Shown here: positions 1 to 12,300 of the stretch, piece by piece
How positions within the stretch are numbered: position 1 is the stretch's first letter
How the letters are laid out: each line of letters starts with the position of its first letter
Assembly (NCBI GenBank): GCA_034509425.1
Contig: JAVTVJ010000001.1
Coordinates: forward strand, 9,142,001 to 9,206,000
Origin: Eopsaltria australis
Lineage: Eukaryota; Chordata; Aves; Passeriformes; Petroicidae
Direction: 5' to 3'
DNA length: 64,000 nt
Program-made: the position numbers and the translations under genes
The notes under the pieces: model-generated
Seen by the model: only the letters and a program-made list of their open reading frames with translations
What the model was told of the DNA's origin: nothing
Database searches by the model: none

Positions 1-40
1 TAATAATACCACCACCACCAATAATAATAATAATAATAAA
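1..40. repeat. TAA/CCA trinucleotide microsatellite
   Basis: The window opens inside a compound trinucleotide repeat: a few TAA units, four CCA/ACC units, then about seven AAT units. It is cut by the window edge, so its full length is unknown. It is ordinary simple-sequence DNA with no coding content. Confidence 0.9.
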
Positions 41-782
41 GGCAACAGAACTTTCATTCCTGAGCTTCTTTGCAATCCCAGTATGAAAGTCTCTAAAAAC
101 CCAAGAGGCTGCAGCAATCACCCATACTTCTACCTTGACTGGGTGTAAGATTCTTTTTAACAAAGAATATCTGTATTTGTGCTGATAAATGTAGCCTGCA
201 GGGACATGTTCTCAGATGTTTTCGGTAATGGTATACATAATCCATCACAGTGAATTTTGAAGCGGGACCTCAGGAAGGGTGATGAATCCTGGACTGAATT
301 AGTTTATAGCAAGGCAATTGTGTACTCCTGTCTGTAGTCCAGAAACTGTTCCCTACAGGTGGCTAGTCATAGTCACATCTTTCACTGTTTCCCCTGATTA
401 GGTAGGAGCACCAGAGGTCCCTGGTGGGGATCCCATTCAGTCAAGTGAAACAAAACAGGAATTTGATGGCAGCCAGGAGAAAAACCCCATGTTCACATTT
501 CTGACTCCACATTCCTCAAAATTCCTGAAGGATGAGAGGACATCAGCTTTTGCCTTGCACTGGGCCTTGCTACTCTCCCTATGACCACCTCCTCATCTTA
601 GACACGATTGCTCTTGTTTATCAACAACAATTTGTGCATAAATGTTAAGAGAACCAGAGCAGAACCCTGAAACATGTCATGCTTTTCATACCACTCTTCA
701 ATTTTTTTTTCAGAATGTCTTCCTCTGCTTACAGAACTTGAAATAAATACACTCTTCAATATACTAAATTACTGTATAGTAT
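41..782. other. Unique sequence before the CR1 copy, no gene seen
   Basis: This stretch holds no recognisable gene, RNA or repeat. The short open frame that starts near 674 runs directly into the CR1 copy and is not a host gene. Confidence 0.6.
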
Positions 783-1809
783 GCAACTACAAGAAGAATT
801 GGAAGGAAGATCTGGGGAGCTGCACTCTGATCTCAGTGCTGGAAAAGGTCACGGAGCGGATCATCTTGAGTGCCCCCATGCAGCACGCACAGAAGGATCA
901 GTGGATCAGGCCCATTTGGTGTGAGTTTATGAAAGGCAGGTCTTGCTTGACTCACTGCACCTTCTTCTGTGAGGGCACTTAGTGGATGAAGGAAAGGCTG
1001 TGGATGGTGTCTACCTGGACTTTAGGAAAGTCATTAACAACATTTTCCACAACATTTTCCTGGAGAAACTGGCTGCTCATGGATTTTATGGGCAGACTTT
1101 GCTGGGTGTAAAGCTGCTTGGATGGCCAGGCCCAGAGAGATGGTGAATGGAATTACATCCAGCTGGCAGCTGGTCACCAGTGGTGGTCCCCAGGGCTCAG
1201 AGTTGGGACCAGTCCTGTTTAATACCTTTATCAATGATCTGGCCAAAAGGATCAAGTGTACTTGCAACCAGTTTGTAGATGACACTGAGGTGGACAGAAG
1301 TGCTGATCTGCTGGAGAACAGGAAGAGGGATCTGGACAGGATGGAACCATGGCCTGAGGTTCAACAAGGTCCTCCCCTGGGGTTACAACAACCCCATGCA
1401 GCACTAAATGCTGGGTGCAGTGTCTGGAAAGCTGCTTGGTAACAAGGGACTTCAGGAGGAGGGTCAAGGGAGATCTTATCACTCTCTACAGGTACCTGAA
1501 TGGAGGTTGTACTGGGGTAGGGGTTACTCTTCTCCCGGAAAACAAGCAATAGGACAAGAAAAATGGCCTCAAGTTGCATCAGGGGAGATTTAGATTAAAT
1601 ATCAGGAAAAATTCCTTCACCAAAAAGGTTATCAAGCATTGGAACAGGCTGCCCAGGGAAGTGGTTGAGTCACCATCCCTGGTGATATATGTAGATGTAT
1701 CACTTGGGGACATTGTTTAGAGGTGGACTGGGCAGCACTGGGTTAAAAGTTGGACTTCATGATCCTAAAAGTCTTTTCCAAACTAAACAATTCTGTGGTT
1801 CTGTGATAA
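783..1809 (+). mobile_element. CR1 LINE fragment, 5'-truncated and internally deleted
   Basis: This is a dead copy of a chicken-repeat-1 (CR1) non-LTR retrotransposon, the main LINE of birds. From about 783 to 1440 the translation follows the reverse transcriptase of CR1 ORF2. The clearest part is at about 1167-1285, where the frame reads VTSGGPQGSELGPVLFN and then FVDDTE, a variant of the catalytic F/YxDD box. Several frameshifts and stops break the frame, for example at 980. At about 1438-1455 the sequence jumps to the far 3' part of ORF2, so the thumb and connection region is missing. From 1455 on it follows the CR1 3' end closely, including the stretch coding for the conserved WNRLP-type tail (WNRLPREVV, about 1640-1670). 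It ends in the typical tail of imperfect TTCTGTGGT/TTCTGTGAT repeats at about 1790-1809. It cannot make protein. Confidence 0.93.
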
Positions 1810-4800
1810 TACGCAGTTCACCCTGAAGACTGAAGAGTATTGGTGTCTAGTGTAGTATAACTAAAGAAATCTTCTGAAATAAACCAAAATTATGAATGTG
1901 TCATGGAGGACAAGCTGAGAAAGACGTCCTTCTCCTCTCTTGCTCTTCACTGAGGTGGAGGTGACAGTTTCTTCCAGTTAGGGAGCTAAGAAAGACAAAA
2001 GTAGTTATAGAACCAGTGTTAGTTTTGTGCTACCCTGACCTTTCTGCACTTTTTGCTTGGAAACCACTCAAGGAATCTAAAACCAGCATGTTGACCCCAC
2101 TGACGTCACGTTACCAAGAAACCTAGCTAGACATTCAAGAGTTCAATTGCATAGACTTTCCCTTGTTTTCCCTAACTCACTTTTATCTCAGGTCTGTTTG
2201 GGGAAGGAATAGCAATGGTCCAGCTGAACCTTCAGGCAGGTTTTCAAGTCAGGTTGAGGAATGCCATGACTGAATAGTGTTTATACAGTGCTGAAGATTA
2301 TGTTTTAAAAAGCTTTTTAAGTAGTTTTCTAATTAGTCTTCTGCTACATTTTTGGACAGATGAGATATTACTTGGATACTGGTTGCCTGTACTAGCAGGT
2401 GGCTTCTGGACTTAATTCTGGTTTCTTTACATGCAAAATCCCTCTTAAACTATGGAAGAAGTCAAGGTTTTTGACAAAACTTATGAAAATAAAAAAGGAT
2501 GGGGGCGTGTATGGAGGGGGGGTGTGTGTTATGGTGGCACATACCATATTTCCCAATATGCAGCAGAACTCACAATGTGTTAGTTTGTGTACAAGATGCT
2601 ATTCATTGCTGTCACAATGAGCCAAGGATGATAGTACTCCTGGTATTCATACCTATCATTTGGAGATATCTCCACTCATTTTGTATTAAAGGTGTGAGAA
2701 TTTTTTTGTGTGATGATAGGATGATATGTTCTGCTGTCACACAGTTCTTTCACTCCCAGTGCCTGTGCAATGTCTTTAAAGGTTTATGTGAAGGCTGTGT
2801 TTTGCTCTAAGTGGTTGCCTCATTCTTGAGTGTTCTTCCACATGCTGCAAAATAAAGACGTTTAGCCCTTGGCCCTATGAATTTACAGCAGTCTTTCACT
2901 CAGCTCACATTTAATTACTGTACAAGTCTTTTTCTGTGGGTCTTTGGACCTAATTGTGTGCTCGTATTACTCTTTGTGGAACAATTTGCATAACATAAAG
3001 TATCAGAAAGTGTCATTTTGATTTAGTCTGCTCCCGTTGAAGTGCAAACAGCCACTCAAGATGTAAGGCAGGGGTATTCTTTGTTCCTTTCTTGCCTTGA
3101 CTCAGAACCTCAATGGCTCTTCAGGCAGACAGATCAACATTTTCCATGAAGAAAATGGAAGGGCAAGAAACACTACAAATCCCTTCTTAAAGCTTGTATG
3201 GTATGTGAGGCAACTGGAGTTTTACACAAAGCAGTAATTAAAATGAAGCACATACTTGGTGCAAGTAATACTACTGTATTGGAACTTTAGCCCAACCTAT
3301 TCTCTCTATAGTCTTTGTTACTATAATTTGCCATATCCAAAACAGTAACTGTTTGTGAGGTTTTGGTGCAAAACTAATTTTCTTTGTGAAAGGGCAGTGT
3401 ATATTTAATTAAGTTTAGGTCTGCTCCTATTAGTCATCATGGGGGGATAATAAACCCTTTTAAATTTTGTAAAGGACAAGGAGAGAAAGGAATTACTGGG
3501 AAGGACTCAGTTTCTGTCATCAAAGCTCAATTGAGTTGCTTTCTCTGGTAGCTATGCTGCATCAGCTCCTTGCCAAAGAGACTGCCTTCCCTTCATTACA
3601 ATTTTCTAAATCTGCTTCTTGCCTCTTGAACTGTCTGGCATTTTATCTGGAGGACATATCGGTTCAAGGAAAGGGACAAGACTGTAGAGATTTCTTTCCC
3701 TGAAGAAATTTAACCTTTGTGCTGGATTGACATGCTGTGCACTTAAAACCATTTTATACCTAAACCATGTCCAAGTCAAATCCCTCAAGCCCCAGTATTT
3801 CAATCTGAAGATTGAAACAGAAGGGGGGAAATTTGCATCTAATTTTGAGGGGCTGGTGAGAGGAACTGTGCCAAGAAAAATGCCAGTTATGAACAGGACA
3901 ACCTGGTTTTCACCTGCTTGTTGATGTATATACATAACCAAATCCTTAGCTGCTGTAAATTAGTGTAATTCCAATCACATCCAAAGACTCTCCATGTTCA
4001 TTATCTGGATCTTTATTTTCAGGTACTGTGTGTGCTACACAATTTCCTGTGCAAGGTAATTTGCATTCAGGCGAGATCCAGCTGCATGGTTCTGTAATGT
4101 TTATATGCCTGTCATTATAAAATGCTGAGTGAACAATAACAGGGACTAAACAGGAGCATATGAAGAACAGAAAAGACTTGGGATGAAGTGTGTGCCTCGC
4201 ACAGCTATTCAATGTGTTAACTGCTTTATTGTTATTTTCCATTATTTCTTAGCTAGACATAGACAGACAGTCCGCTATAGTGGAAAAAATAGTCTGTCCA
4301 ACAATTACAAGAAATTTAAAAACTAAAGCTATGGCACAGCTGCTTTTTTTTCCTGCTGCAAGAGCTGAGAGAAAAATGCACTTTGAGGCTAAGCTTTTCA
4401 GGGTAGAGGGGAAAAAAAAAAAGCCAAGAACAATACAGGAAAACTTCAGTGTGTGCAATGAGGTTAACCGTGAAGGAAAAAGATACTGCAGTGCACAAAA
4501 TATCTCCTTGCTACCTGGTCTGTGTGTTTAACTCTGAAAAGCAGAAAAACTGATGAGAGAGGAACTGTGAGGCAAAAGTGCAGCAGTCAGAAGGGCCAAG
4601 TGAAAGTAGCCCTTGAGATGAGAGCAGGAAAGAAACAATGGAAGAGAGAAGCAGCGCTAGGAAAGCTTCTGTTCCTTTATGCAGGTATTTGCAGTCTCCC
4701 TTTCTGCCAGGGTCTGAGCCTTGCTGATTTCTGGCTGTCAAAACAGCCCAACCAAAACCTTTTAGAGATATCAGATGATCTATCCTGCTGGCCACTGGTC

Positions 4801-5942
4801 TTCAGTGGGATTTTTTGATGCTGTCCTTTGAAAGCCACTGCCATGACACATAGTGAGTTAACAAGAGTCATCACTGAGAGCTCCAAGTGGCTTTAACGTC
4901 TGGGTTATGAAGTTTACAAGAGAAAAGTACTAACCATTCCAGCACTGTCACAATGTCTTTCATCTTTCAGCAAAATGTTTAGACTTCTGGTTAGGCTATT
5001 AGTGCAGTACCTAATACAAGTTGAATTTCAGACATAAAATATTAGGAGCTCACTTTGCTAAAAAGTGTTAACCTTGAAAAATAAATCAGTCCTTTGGAGT
5101 GTTAGGTACTCAAGCACAGAAAATGTTGGGCATCCAAACAGCTCTCTTACTCCTTACTATCTAAACTGCAACATTTCTGCCCTCCGATGGAGGGAGCAGA
5201 AACAGTCTCTACCATTCAATTAACCAGTCACAAAGCTCAAATAGCCAGGAGCACGTTGCTTAAGAACAGCCCCCATTTTGTTTAACAGCCCCCAGGATGT
5301 TTAATGGATATTTGCAGAGAAATTCTGCCAAACACAACCAGATTACTAAATTAAAATACATGTAGTTCTTCAAGAAAATAGATGTATATGATGAAAGAAA
5401 TTTTAAATGGTTGAGCATCATTGAATTCCAAGTTTGAATCATTACCACTGAGAATAAACCTAAGAAAATTCAAGGAAGCAAAAGATTTTAAAAAAAGAGA
5501 GCACTAATACTTTAAATACACGTATAAGGCCCAGTTCCATCTGAGCCCAGGGAGCTTTCCTTCAAACAAAGTGGGTGCACCAGAGTCAACCAAATAGACA
5601 TTGAACGTTAATAGACATTACACATTCTTGAGGGACCAAGAAGGATTAGAGAATGGGGAGGTGAACAAAATGCACCCAAATAAATGGATTATACAGTACA
5701 GTAGATCTGCATCTGAGCTCAGAGATGTTTTGTTCAAGCTTGGTTCAAGGTAGCACTAGAACTATAAGCAGTATTTCTGCATCTAGACCAATAATTTTCC
5801 TCTCTAAAGAAAAGAAAGTAGAAACAAAATTCTCTTCAATGAAAGACGTATCTAAGTGGGATACACTTTAGTCTTTCTTCATTTTCAACCATTGAAATAA
5901 GTCTCATGGTTTTGAGATCAAGAGAGGATAACATTTTTTATC
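1810..5942. other. Unique AT-rich sequence, no gene seen
   Basis: No exon, RNA gene or recognisable repeat family is supported here. Short A tracts occur, such as near 4411-4420. A 98-codon minus-strand frame at 3946-4242 begins with ATG, has a hydrophobic stretch and a few cysteines. It has no splice signals I can defend and no family I recognise, so I treat it as chance. Confidence 0.6.
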
Positions 5943-6357
5943 TGTATTGGGTTTGCATGGCCAGTTTTTGGTAGTGGGAGGTCTACAAGGGGGGATTCTC
6001 TGAGAAGCTACCAGGAATTTCCCCAGGCCCGACAGAGCCAGTATGAGCCAGCTCCAAGACAAACCCGCTGCTGGCTGAGGCTGAGCTCATCAATGACCCT
6101 GATAGTGACTCTTGGTGTTTTAAGGTTTGGTTTTACCTCTCATTATTCTCCCCTGCTTTGACAGGTAGTAAATTCACTTAATTTCTCTGAGTTGAGTCTC
6201 TCTCACCAGTGATGGTAATTTGTTAGTGATCTCTCCCTGTCCTGATCTTGAGCCATGAGCCTCTCTTTATATTTTCTCATCCTCTCCCAGCTTAGGAGGG
6301 GAGTGATAGAGTGGCCTTGGTAGGCATCTGGCATTTAGCCAGGGTCAACCAATCACA
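5943..6357 (+). mobile_element. Solo LTR of an ERVL-like endogenous retrovirus
   Basis: The element starts TGTATTGGGTTTGCATGGCC and ends with the CCAGCCAGGGTCAACC-like tail and a terminal CA (6356-6357). I recall this start and this end as those of a common songbird ERVL-type LTR. The two ends form an imperfect inverted repeat: TGTATTGGG against TGTGATTGG, the reverse complement of the last nine bases. There is no gag, pol or env next to it, so it is a solitary LTR left by recombination. The bases flanking it (TTATC before, ATATT after) do not form a clear target duplication, which suggests an old or decayed insertion. It looks shorter than full-length members as I remember them, so an internal deletion is likely. 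Family name and age are not settled from sequence alone. Confidence 0.8.
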
Positions 6358-9300
6358 ATATTTAAAATGGGGGCTTTAACAATTAGATAATTTGACTTTG
6401 GTAATTTTATTTTTAGAGACACGAGAATACACCAGAAAAACAGCAACCTCAATCCAAATTACTCCAGTCATGCTTTATGTTGAAAAAGGAGAAATAATAT
6501 TTGAAACCCTAAACTCATAACTGCCTTAATTTCTAATGAACCAACCAAAAACCCAAGACCTTCCAGATGTTCCAAGAGTCTGGGATTCAGATTCCACATA
6601 TCAAGCCACTTTTAAAAATAAATATGAAATGTGGTACAGATTTAGACAATTTAATGCACTGAGTTCCACTCATATCCTGTGTAGACAAGTTGTTTTGCTA
6701 TTCCCATCAGTAATGACTTTTGTAATTGGATATGCTGTGAAATTCAGCTCTTCTTCATAGCTCCATCTATTACCAGTTTCTCTGTTCTCTTTTTGATGCC
6801 CAAATTATCTCAAATTCATCTGGACTTTGTCAATGCAAAGCTGTTCTTATTACTAGCCTTTGTTGTTTCCTGACTTGATTTTGAGTCAAAGTCCTTTCTT
6901 GTAAATATGTATCATTAACATACTTGATTAACTTATTAAACATTGCAGCACAAGCTCATTATGTGTTTGTCTGATGTGATTTAACTTTCATTTGTAGTGA
7001 GTTCATTGCAACAGAAAGGCTGTATGATGCAGAGGGAGTGCAGGGTACTGCATAATGCTCTCTCCCTGTCAAGCAGTGGTTCAAATCCAGTCTCTTCAAA
7101 AGCAGCTTTAATTATCACTGTCTTACAGTTTTGGAGAAGGATTTTTTGGTTGCTGCCTCATAAAACTAGAAGTTTTTTGTATACAGACTTTGTTGCAAAA
7201 AGTGAAGAATGACAGAAAATGTTCTTTCTTCTAATACTGAGTAAAGGACTTTATTCTAATAAACTGTTATTCCCCTTTGTTTCTTCTCTTTTTACTGCAC
7301 TGTAGAGTTTCTGCTGTGAACTTCTTCCTGCTTTCCCTGTGCTTGTCTTCTGCTTTTTAACTGAAGCATCTGTAAGTCTGTTTATGCTACAGCCTGATCC
7401 TGGGCAAGCCACTGTGTGAGCACACATCCTTTTCCCAGCTGCAGCAGATCCAGGTGGGGTGGCAGAGATTTACTCATCGCCCTCTCAAGCAGGGCCCACT
7501 TATTTGGGTTGAAATGGGTTGGGGATCTTTTTCATGAGCAGCTGAAGGAGCCTGAAGGAGCAGAAGATTCTGGTGGGAGAGCAATGATTCACCACAGCAC
7601 TGGGAGAGCTGCAGCAGCTCCTTCTGTCACCGCAGGTGTAGGTAAAAGGTGCCACATGTCTGCACACTCTTGGTCAGCATGCTCTGTCTCTCCTGTCTGT
7701 AACATGGGCTTGATACCATTCTCTGAATTTCATGCAAAGTAGAATTCATCAACTGTGCCAACACCTCAAGAATAAGGATGAAAAGCATGAAGAAAAGCCA
7801 AAGAATGATTAAGAATTGCTATGTCAGATTCTAACAGAGTGATGGCAGGCATAGCTGCTGCATTTTAGCCACGAAACAAAGTAAATGGTTTCCATGCTAA
7901 CTATTCATGGCAGATAAGAATTCCATCTCCCAGTGTCCCTGGAGGAAAGGCTTCATGTGTCTGTCCAGCTCCGTGTGAAAAGTGCACGCCAGACTATAGG
8001 TCACAGCAACCCCCTCCACCCCCAGCCCTAGACTAGAGAGGAGATAGGTCATTTTTGCCTTCAAGGCTCTTCTATTTTCTTGTCCATGCAAGCTCAGTTG
8101 AGCTTGCTGCTATTTCAGAGACAAGAGGATTGGGCACCCCTGTCTGCCTGTTTACTGCACAAGACGTAGATTGCTGGTTTCCTGTAACAAGAAAAATCCC
8201 TGAGGGAATAGAAGATTTCTCCACCTCCCTACCACGCTTCTCTGTGTGGATGGACAGGCCAGGTCAAAATGTGATGCTTTGTGATTACCACACCTTTCTG
8301 CTGGTGCCTCATCAGTGAAGAAGCCCCAGGGCCCCCGTATACACTTGGCCATCACACTGCCCTGCAGACAGGCAACATCAATGCACAATTCCTGGTGTAT
8401 CACTTGTCTTCTGCCTGCATTTGTAAAATGGTTTTGTTGCAATGCAGGGATGCCCTTCCAACAGAGTAGAGCAAGCCTATTCTATCAGGTTACTGATGTG
8501 GGAATTTGCAATTAAGTCAGAAGTGTAATTTCTCTGCAGTGTGTGTATACTGAGAACATCACTAATATTCCTGGGAATAAATCCACTCGCTCCCTGTGAT
8601 ATTCTCAGGATGACAGTAGGAAAGTTATGTCTGTGTTTGGAGGGCTGGGACACACTGTCTATATTAATTAAGAACTGAAATTGATACTCTCCAGTAGACA
8701 TACCTGTTTCAAGACTTACTCAGCCCTGGTTCACATGATCCATAAAGAATCTGAGAATTACTAAGCAAAGGAACTATTTAGACGTTGTTCTGTCAAAAAA
8801 TGAGGTGACACGGTAGAAGGTGACACCATCCCTTTGCTGTCTAAGAGATAAAATAGCTCTTATGCTCCAGGAAGAAAAATTGTCTCTTTTGGAAGAAATA
8901 GTGAGAGAATGTATATGGTCTGTATTCTGTGGGAAATCAGTCTTGATGATTACCAGTGTCTCTGCTGGCTTTAAGCTTGTCAGTCTCTGCAGCTGATAGT
9001 CTAGGGTCTTGCAAGAGTGCTAAACTAGTCTTTAGGAAATGTAGAGCTGTTATTTATGATATAAACCACAGGACAACCTGACTGTGTGAATGGCAGCTTT
9101 TCAATTTGCAATATGTCCTTCATAAAGAATCACATTTCCTTTAGGAACACACAGGGAAAAAATATTCTTGTGTTCATCAAACTGTTGGAGCTATATGACA
9201 ACAAGCAAGAAGTCTGGAAACTATGGAAAAGAGGGCATCATAATCCATAACACTGCATAATTAATCATTTTTGCAAAAACACAATCTTAAAAGCCTTGAA

Positions 9301-12300
9301 GTGTTTATAAGCTTCCAGTGGCCTATTAATAAAACACAGTCAAAATGGAAATTAACTCTTTAAAATATGATGGTGGCTAAAATGAAATTTTCCACAGAAT
9401 AATATTAGTTAGAGGGCATGTGTGTCTTTGTCTCCTGTTCTTTTAGAAAGAATCACTGAATAAATCTAACTTTTGATTTAAACTGAAGGTATGTACGGTA
9501 ATGTACGGTAATGGTAATTAGTTCTACAGAACAGGAAAAATGTTAGCAGAGGAGCTGTATAATCTAAAAATAAAACAGTTCCAATGGCTAAACAACACAG
9601 TTTCTGATGGCAAGAACTATCAAGAAATTCAGGCATTTCTCAGTGCTTCATGATGTTTCTCCATAGCCTATCACAGTTTCTTTTTAAAATAAAGCCTAAT
9701 TGGTTTACAATACACACTCATCATTTCATATGCCAAAAATACCGTCTATTAGAGGAACATTAATGTGATAAAATAATCCCAGAGAAGCAAAAAAGTCTAG
9801 TTGCAGATTAAACCTCTATGGCGTAATATAAAGGGCACCACAGGAAGACATTAATGTGGAACCTAATTTTGGAAACGTAATGATAATGATTATTTTCCAA
9901 CAGGTATTAAGAATAATCGGCATTTATGCTGGTGTCTTGCCTCCTGTATGATCTGGATGCATTCAGAATGGCTGAGGGGAAGATATTTTTTGGGTAAATG
10001 AAGGAAGTGGGGCGGAAGCAGGTCTGTAACCTGCTGTAGAGTAGGGCTGCTAGGAAAGTTTCACACAGCTGCCCTACCGTCGCCATGAAAAGGCCAGGGG
10101 TGTTTGTGTGGACAGGTGCTGAGCTTTTGGAACTAAGCCAAAACAGTACTGAGTGCTTCAGAGAAGCTCAGGCTAATGTTTACATAAAGTAAAAGGAGAT
10201 AGGAGTATGGGGTTTTTATAGTCTTTTAATTCCATTTGTGCTCAGGGAATGTTTTTCATTTTGCTTTTTTTTAGGTGATTTTTCAGGTTTTATTATGCTA
10301 AATAAATACTGAAGAAGGATTATGTCATTGATTTGGTATTGCTATAATAATAGTAAAACTAATGTAAATTCAGATACAATTGTGTAAAAAGGACATAAAA
10401 CCTCTTATTAAGCTTCAAAGAAAGAAGCTGTTCATGAGCCAGTCCCAAGGTTCATGAAGCCAATCAGATCTTACATTATTGTGTATTGGTCATAGCCTGA
10501 GTCAAAAACTGAGTTCTCAAAGAAACACAGCAGATTACAGAGTGATGCTGGTGGTCACTAAACCATCACACCTGAATTTTTGTGCCAAAGCTCCCTGTAC
10601 ACATTAAGTGGCCTCCAGCCAGCAGTGCTGTTACAGCAGATTACCCTGCACCCTCCTCTGCTTTGCTCTCCCACTGGACCAGCATCCGATCTTGCTGGTG
10701 GATGAGGCCATAAATGTTGAGGCCTCCGGAAGGAAATAAGATTGGGAAACCAACCAGGTTAAAACTAGTTGGGAGGTTTTTTGTCCTTTTTTTCAAGGAT
10801 CCATTCTCCACTCTGTAGCACTGTGTGTCTCCACTAGCACTGGTGGTCTCTCCTCAGAGAGGGAAGGGCTGTTTAGCCACTAGCTGACTGAGTCAGGGAA
10901 AGGAGTTGTGTTTCCTTTGGTGGCAGTATTGGAAGTGTGTCCAACATTGTGCGTGTCGCACATGGTGTTTGCTCTTCCCCTGGGAGCTAAGCTGACTGCA
11001 GGTGGCACAGTCACTGTGGTGACCTAGTTAGCCAGGATCTTGGCCCAGATACAAGCTCATTTTTCTGTCCCTAGGGTGTCTGGTTTCAATATCAGAAAGG
11101 TAAAAATGGAAATGGGGTTGCTTATCTCAATGCAACCCTTCCAACAGGTCATGGGCCACATTTTGGCCCAGAAAGCATTTTCTCTTCAGGTGCTATCTAC
11201 ACAATCATATATAGATGATCACAAACCAGCTTCTCCTGTGCTCTGCATTAATCGGACGTGAGCCAGCAAATGCTAGTTGCATGGTTGTGCTCAGACCAGG
11301 GTTATACTGCAGAGAGCTTAGCAGTAAGTGCTAACACAGCCAAATGGTGCACACTCCATCACGGGGAGCACAGGCAGAGTCAGGTCATAAACAATGACAT
11401 CTGTCTGGCCTGCACATGCTCAGAGGAGTAAGGCAGGTTATGAATCAACTGGTTTGATAGACACTGGCACCAGCAAACCCCCCCCCAGTACCTGCTGACT
11501 AAATGCTGGGCTCTAAGCTGTCAAATGCCATGGGAATGAGATTGAGTTACTGCATTTGATAGCATTAATTTTGAGTTCAGATAAGTTGTGTAAGATCATA
11601 ACTGAGGGCTTGGAAACTTCTAGCTTACTCTTTGTCTTTCTCAGCTATAAAATGGCTGAATGATTTTTTGGAATTAAAAACAAAACAAACAAAAAGCACT
11701 GCTGTGCTAAAATCTGTGTTCCAGATTATAGTACAGAGCATATTTTTATGGCTGAATATAAACGAGAAATGTGGGTGGAATCTTAATTAACAGATTGCTA
11801 TAGGACTGACATTATCAGTTGCCAATAACTATCATACTGTTTACGGTTAAATATCACCTTATAAGCCTGCATTTAGAAATATCCCTGACATTTAATGTTT
11901 CTTTTTTCATAAGTGCAACAAAACGCGTAACACATAAGCTGCATGGAACCTTATTAACATGTTTACCATGATATTCTGGTTCAGTCTCTCAGTCTTCATT
12001 TAAGGTCTGTGGAGAGAAAGGAGATGAACCCAGGGTACTTTACATACACACAATGCTATAAACAAGGAATCAGAGAGCACACTGCAACCCAAAATCTTTA
12101 AAAAATATTGTGCCTTCATTGTCTACACATGAAATCAGAATCACATGCGTGGATATGAAATTTCCCAAAGATGGGGTTCGGGTATTAAAAAAAATGGGGA
12201 TAATTCAAAAGCATGACCCTACTGAGTTTTATTCTACTGCATTGCCACATGTTTAAGAGGATGTAGTTGTGTGAACAGATCACAGTCTGTAATGGGAATA

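Noticed and set aside
3946..4242. 98-codon minus-strand frame with a hydrophobic stretch and several cysteines, like a small membrane or secreted protein
   Set aside because: No recognised family, no poly(A) or splice evidence; composition alone is not enough.
7040..7095. tRNA-like T-arm motif GGTTCAAATCC
   Set aside because: The T stem pairs only 4 of 5, and no acceptor stem, D arm or anticodon arm can be placed upstream.
11630..11665. CTCAGCTATAAAATGG, like the MIR 3' segment
   Set aside because: Too short and no matching flank.
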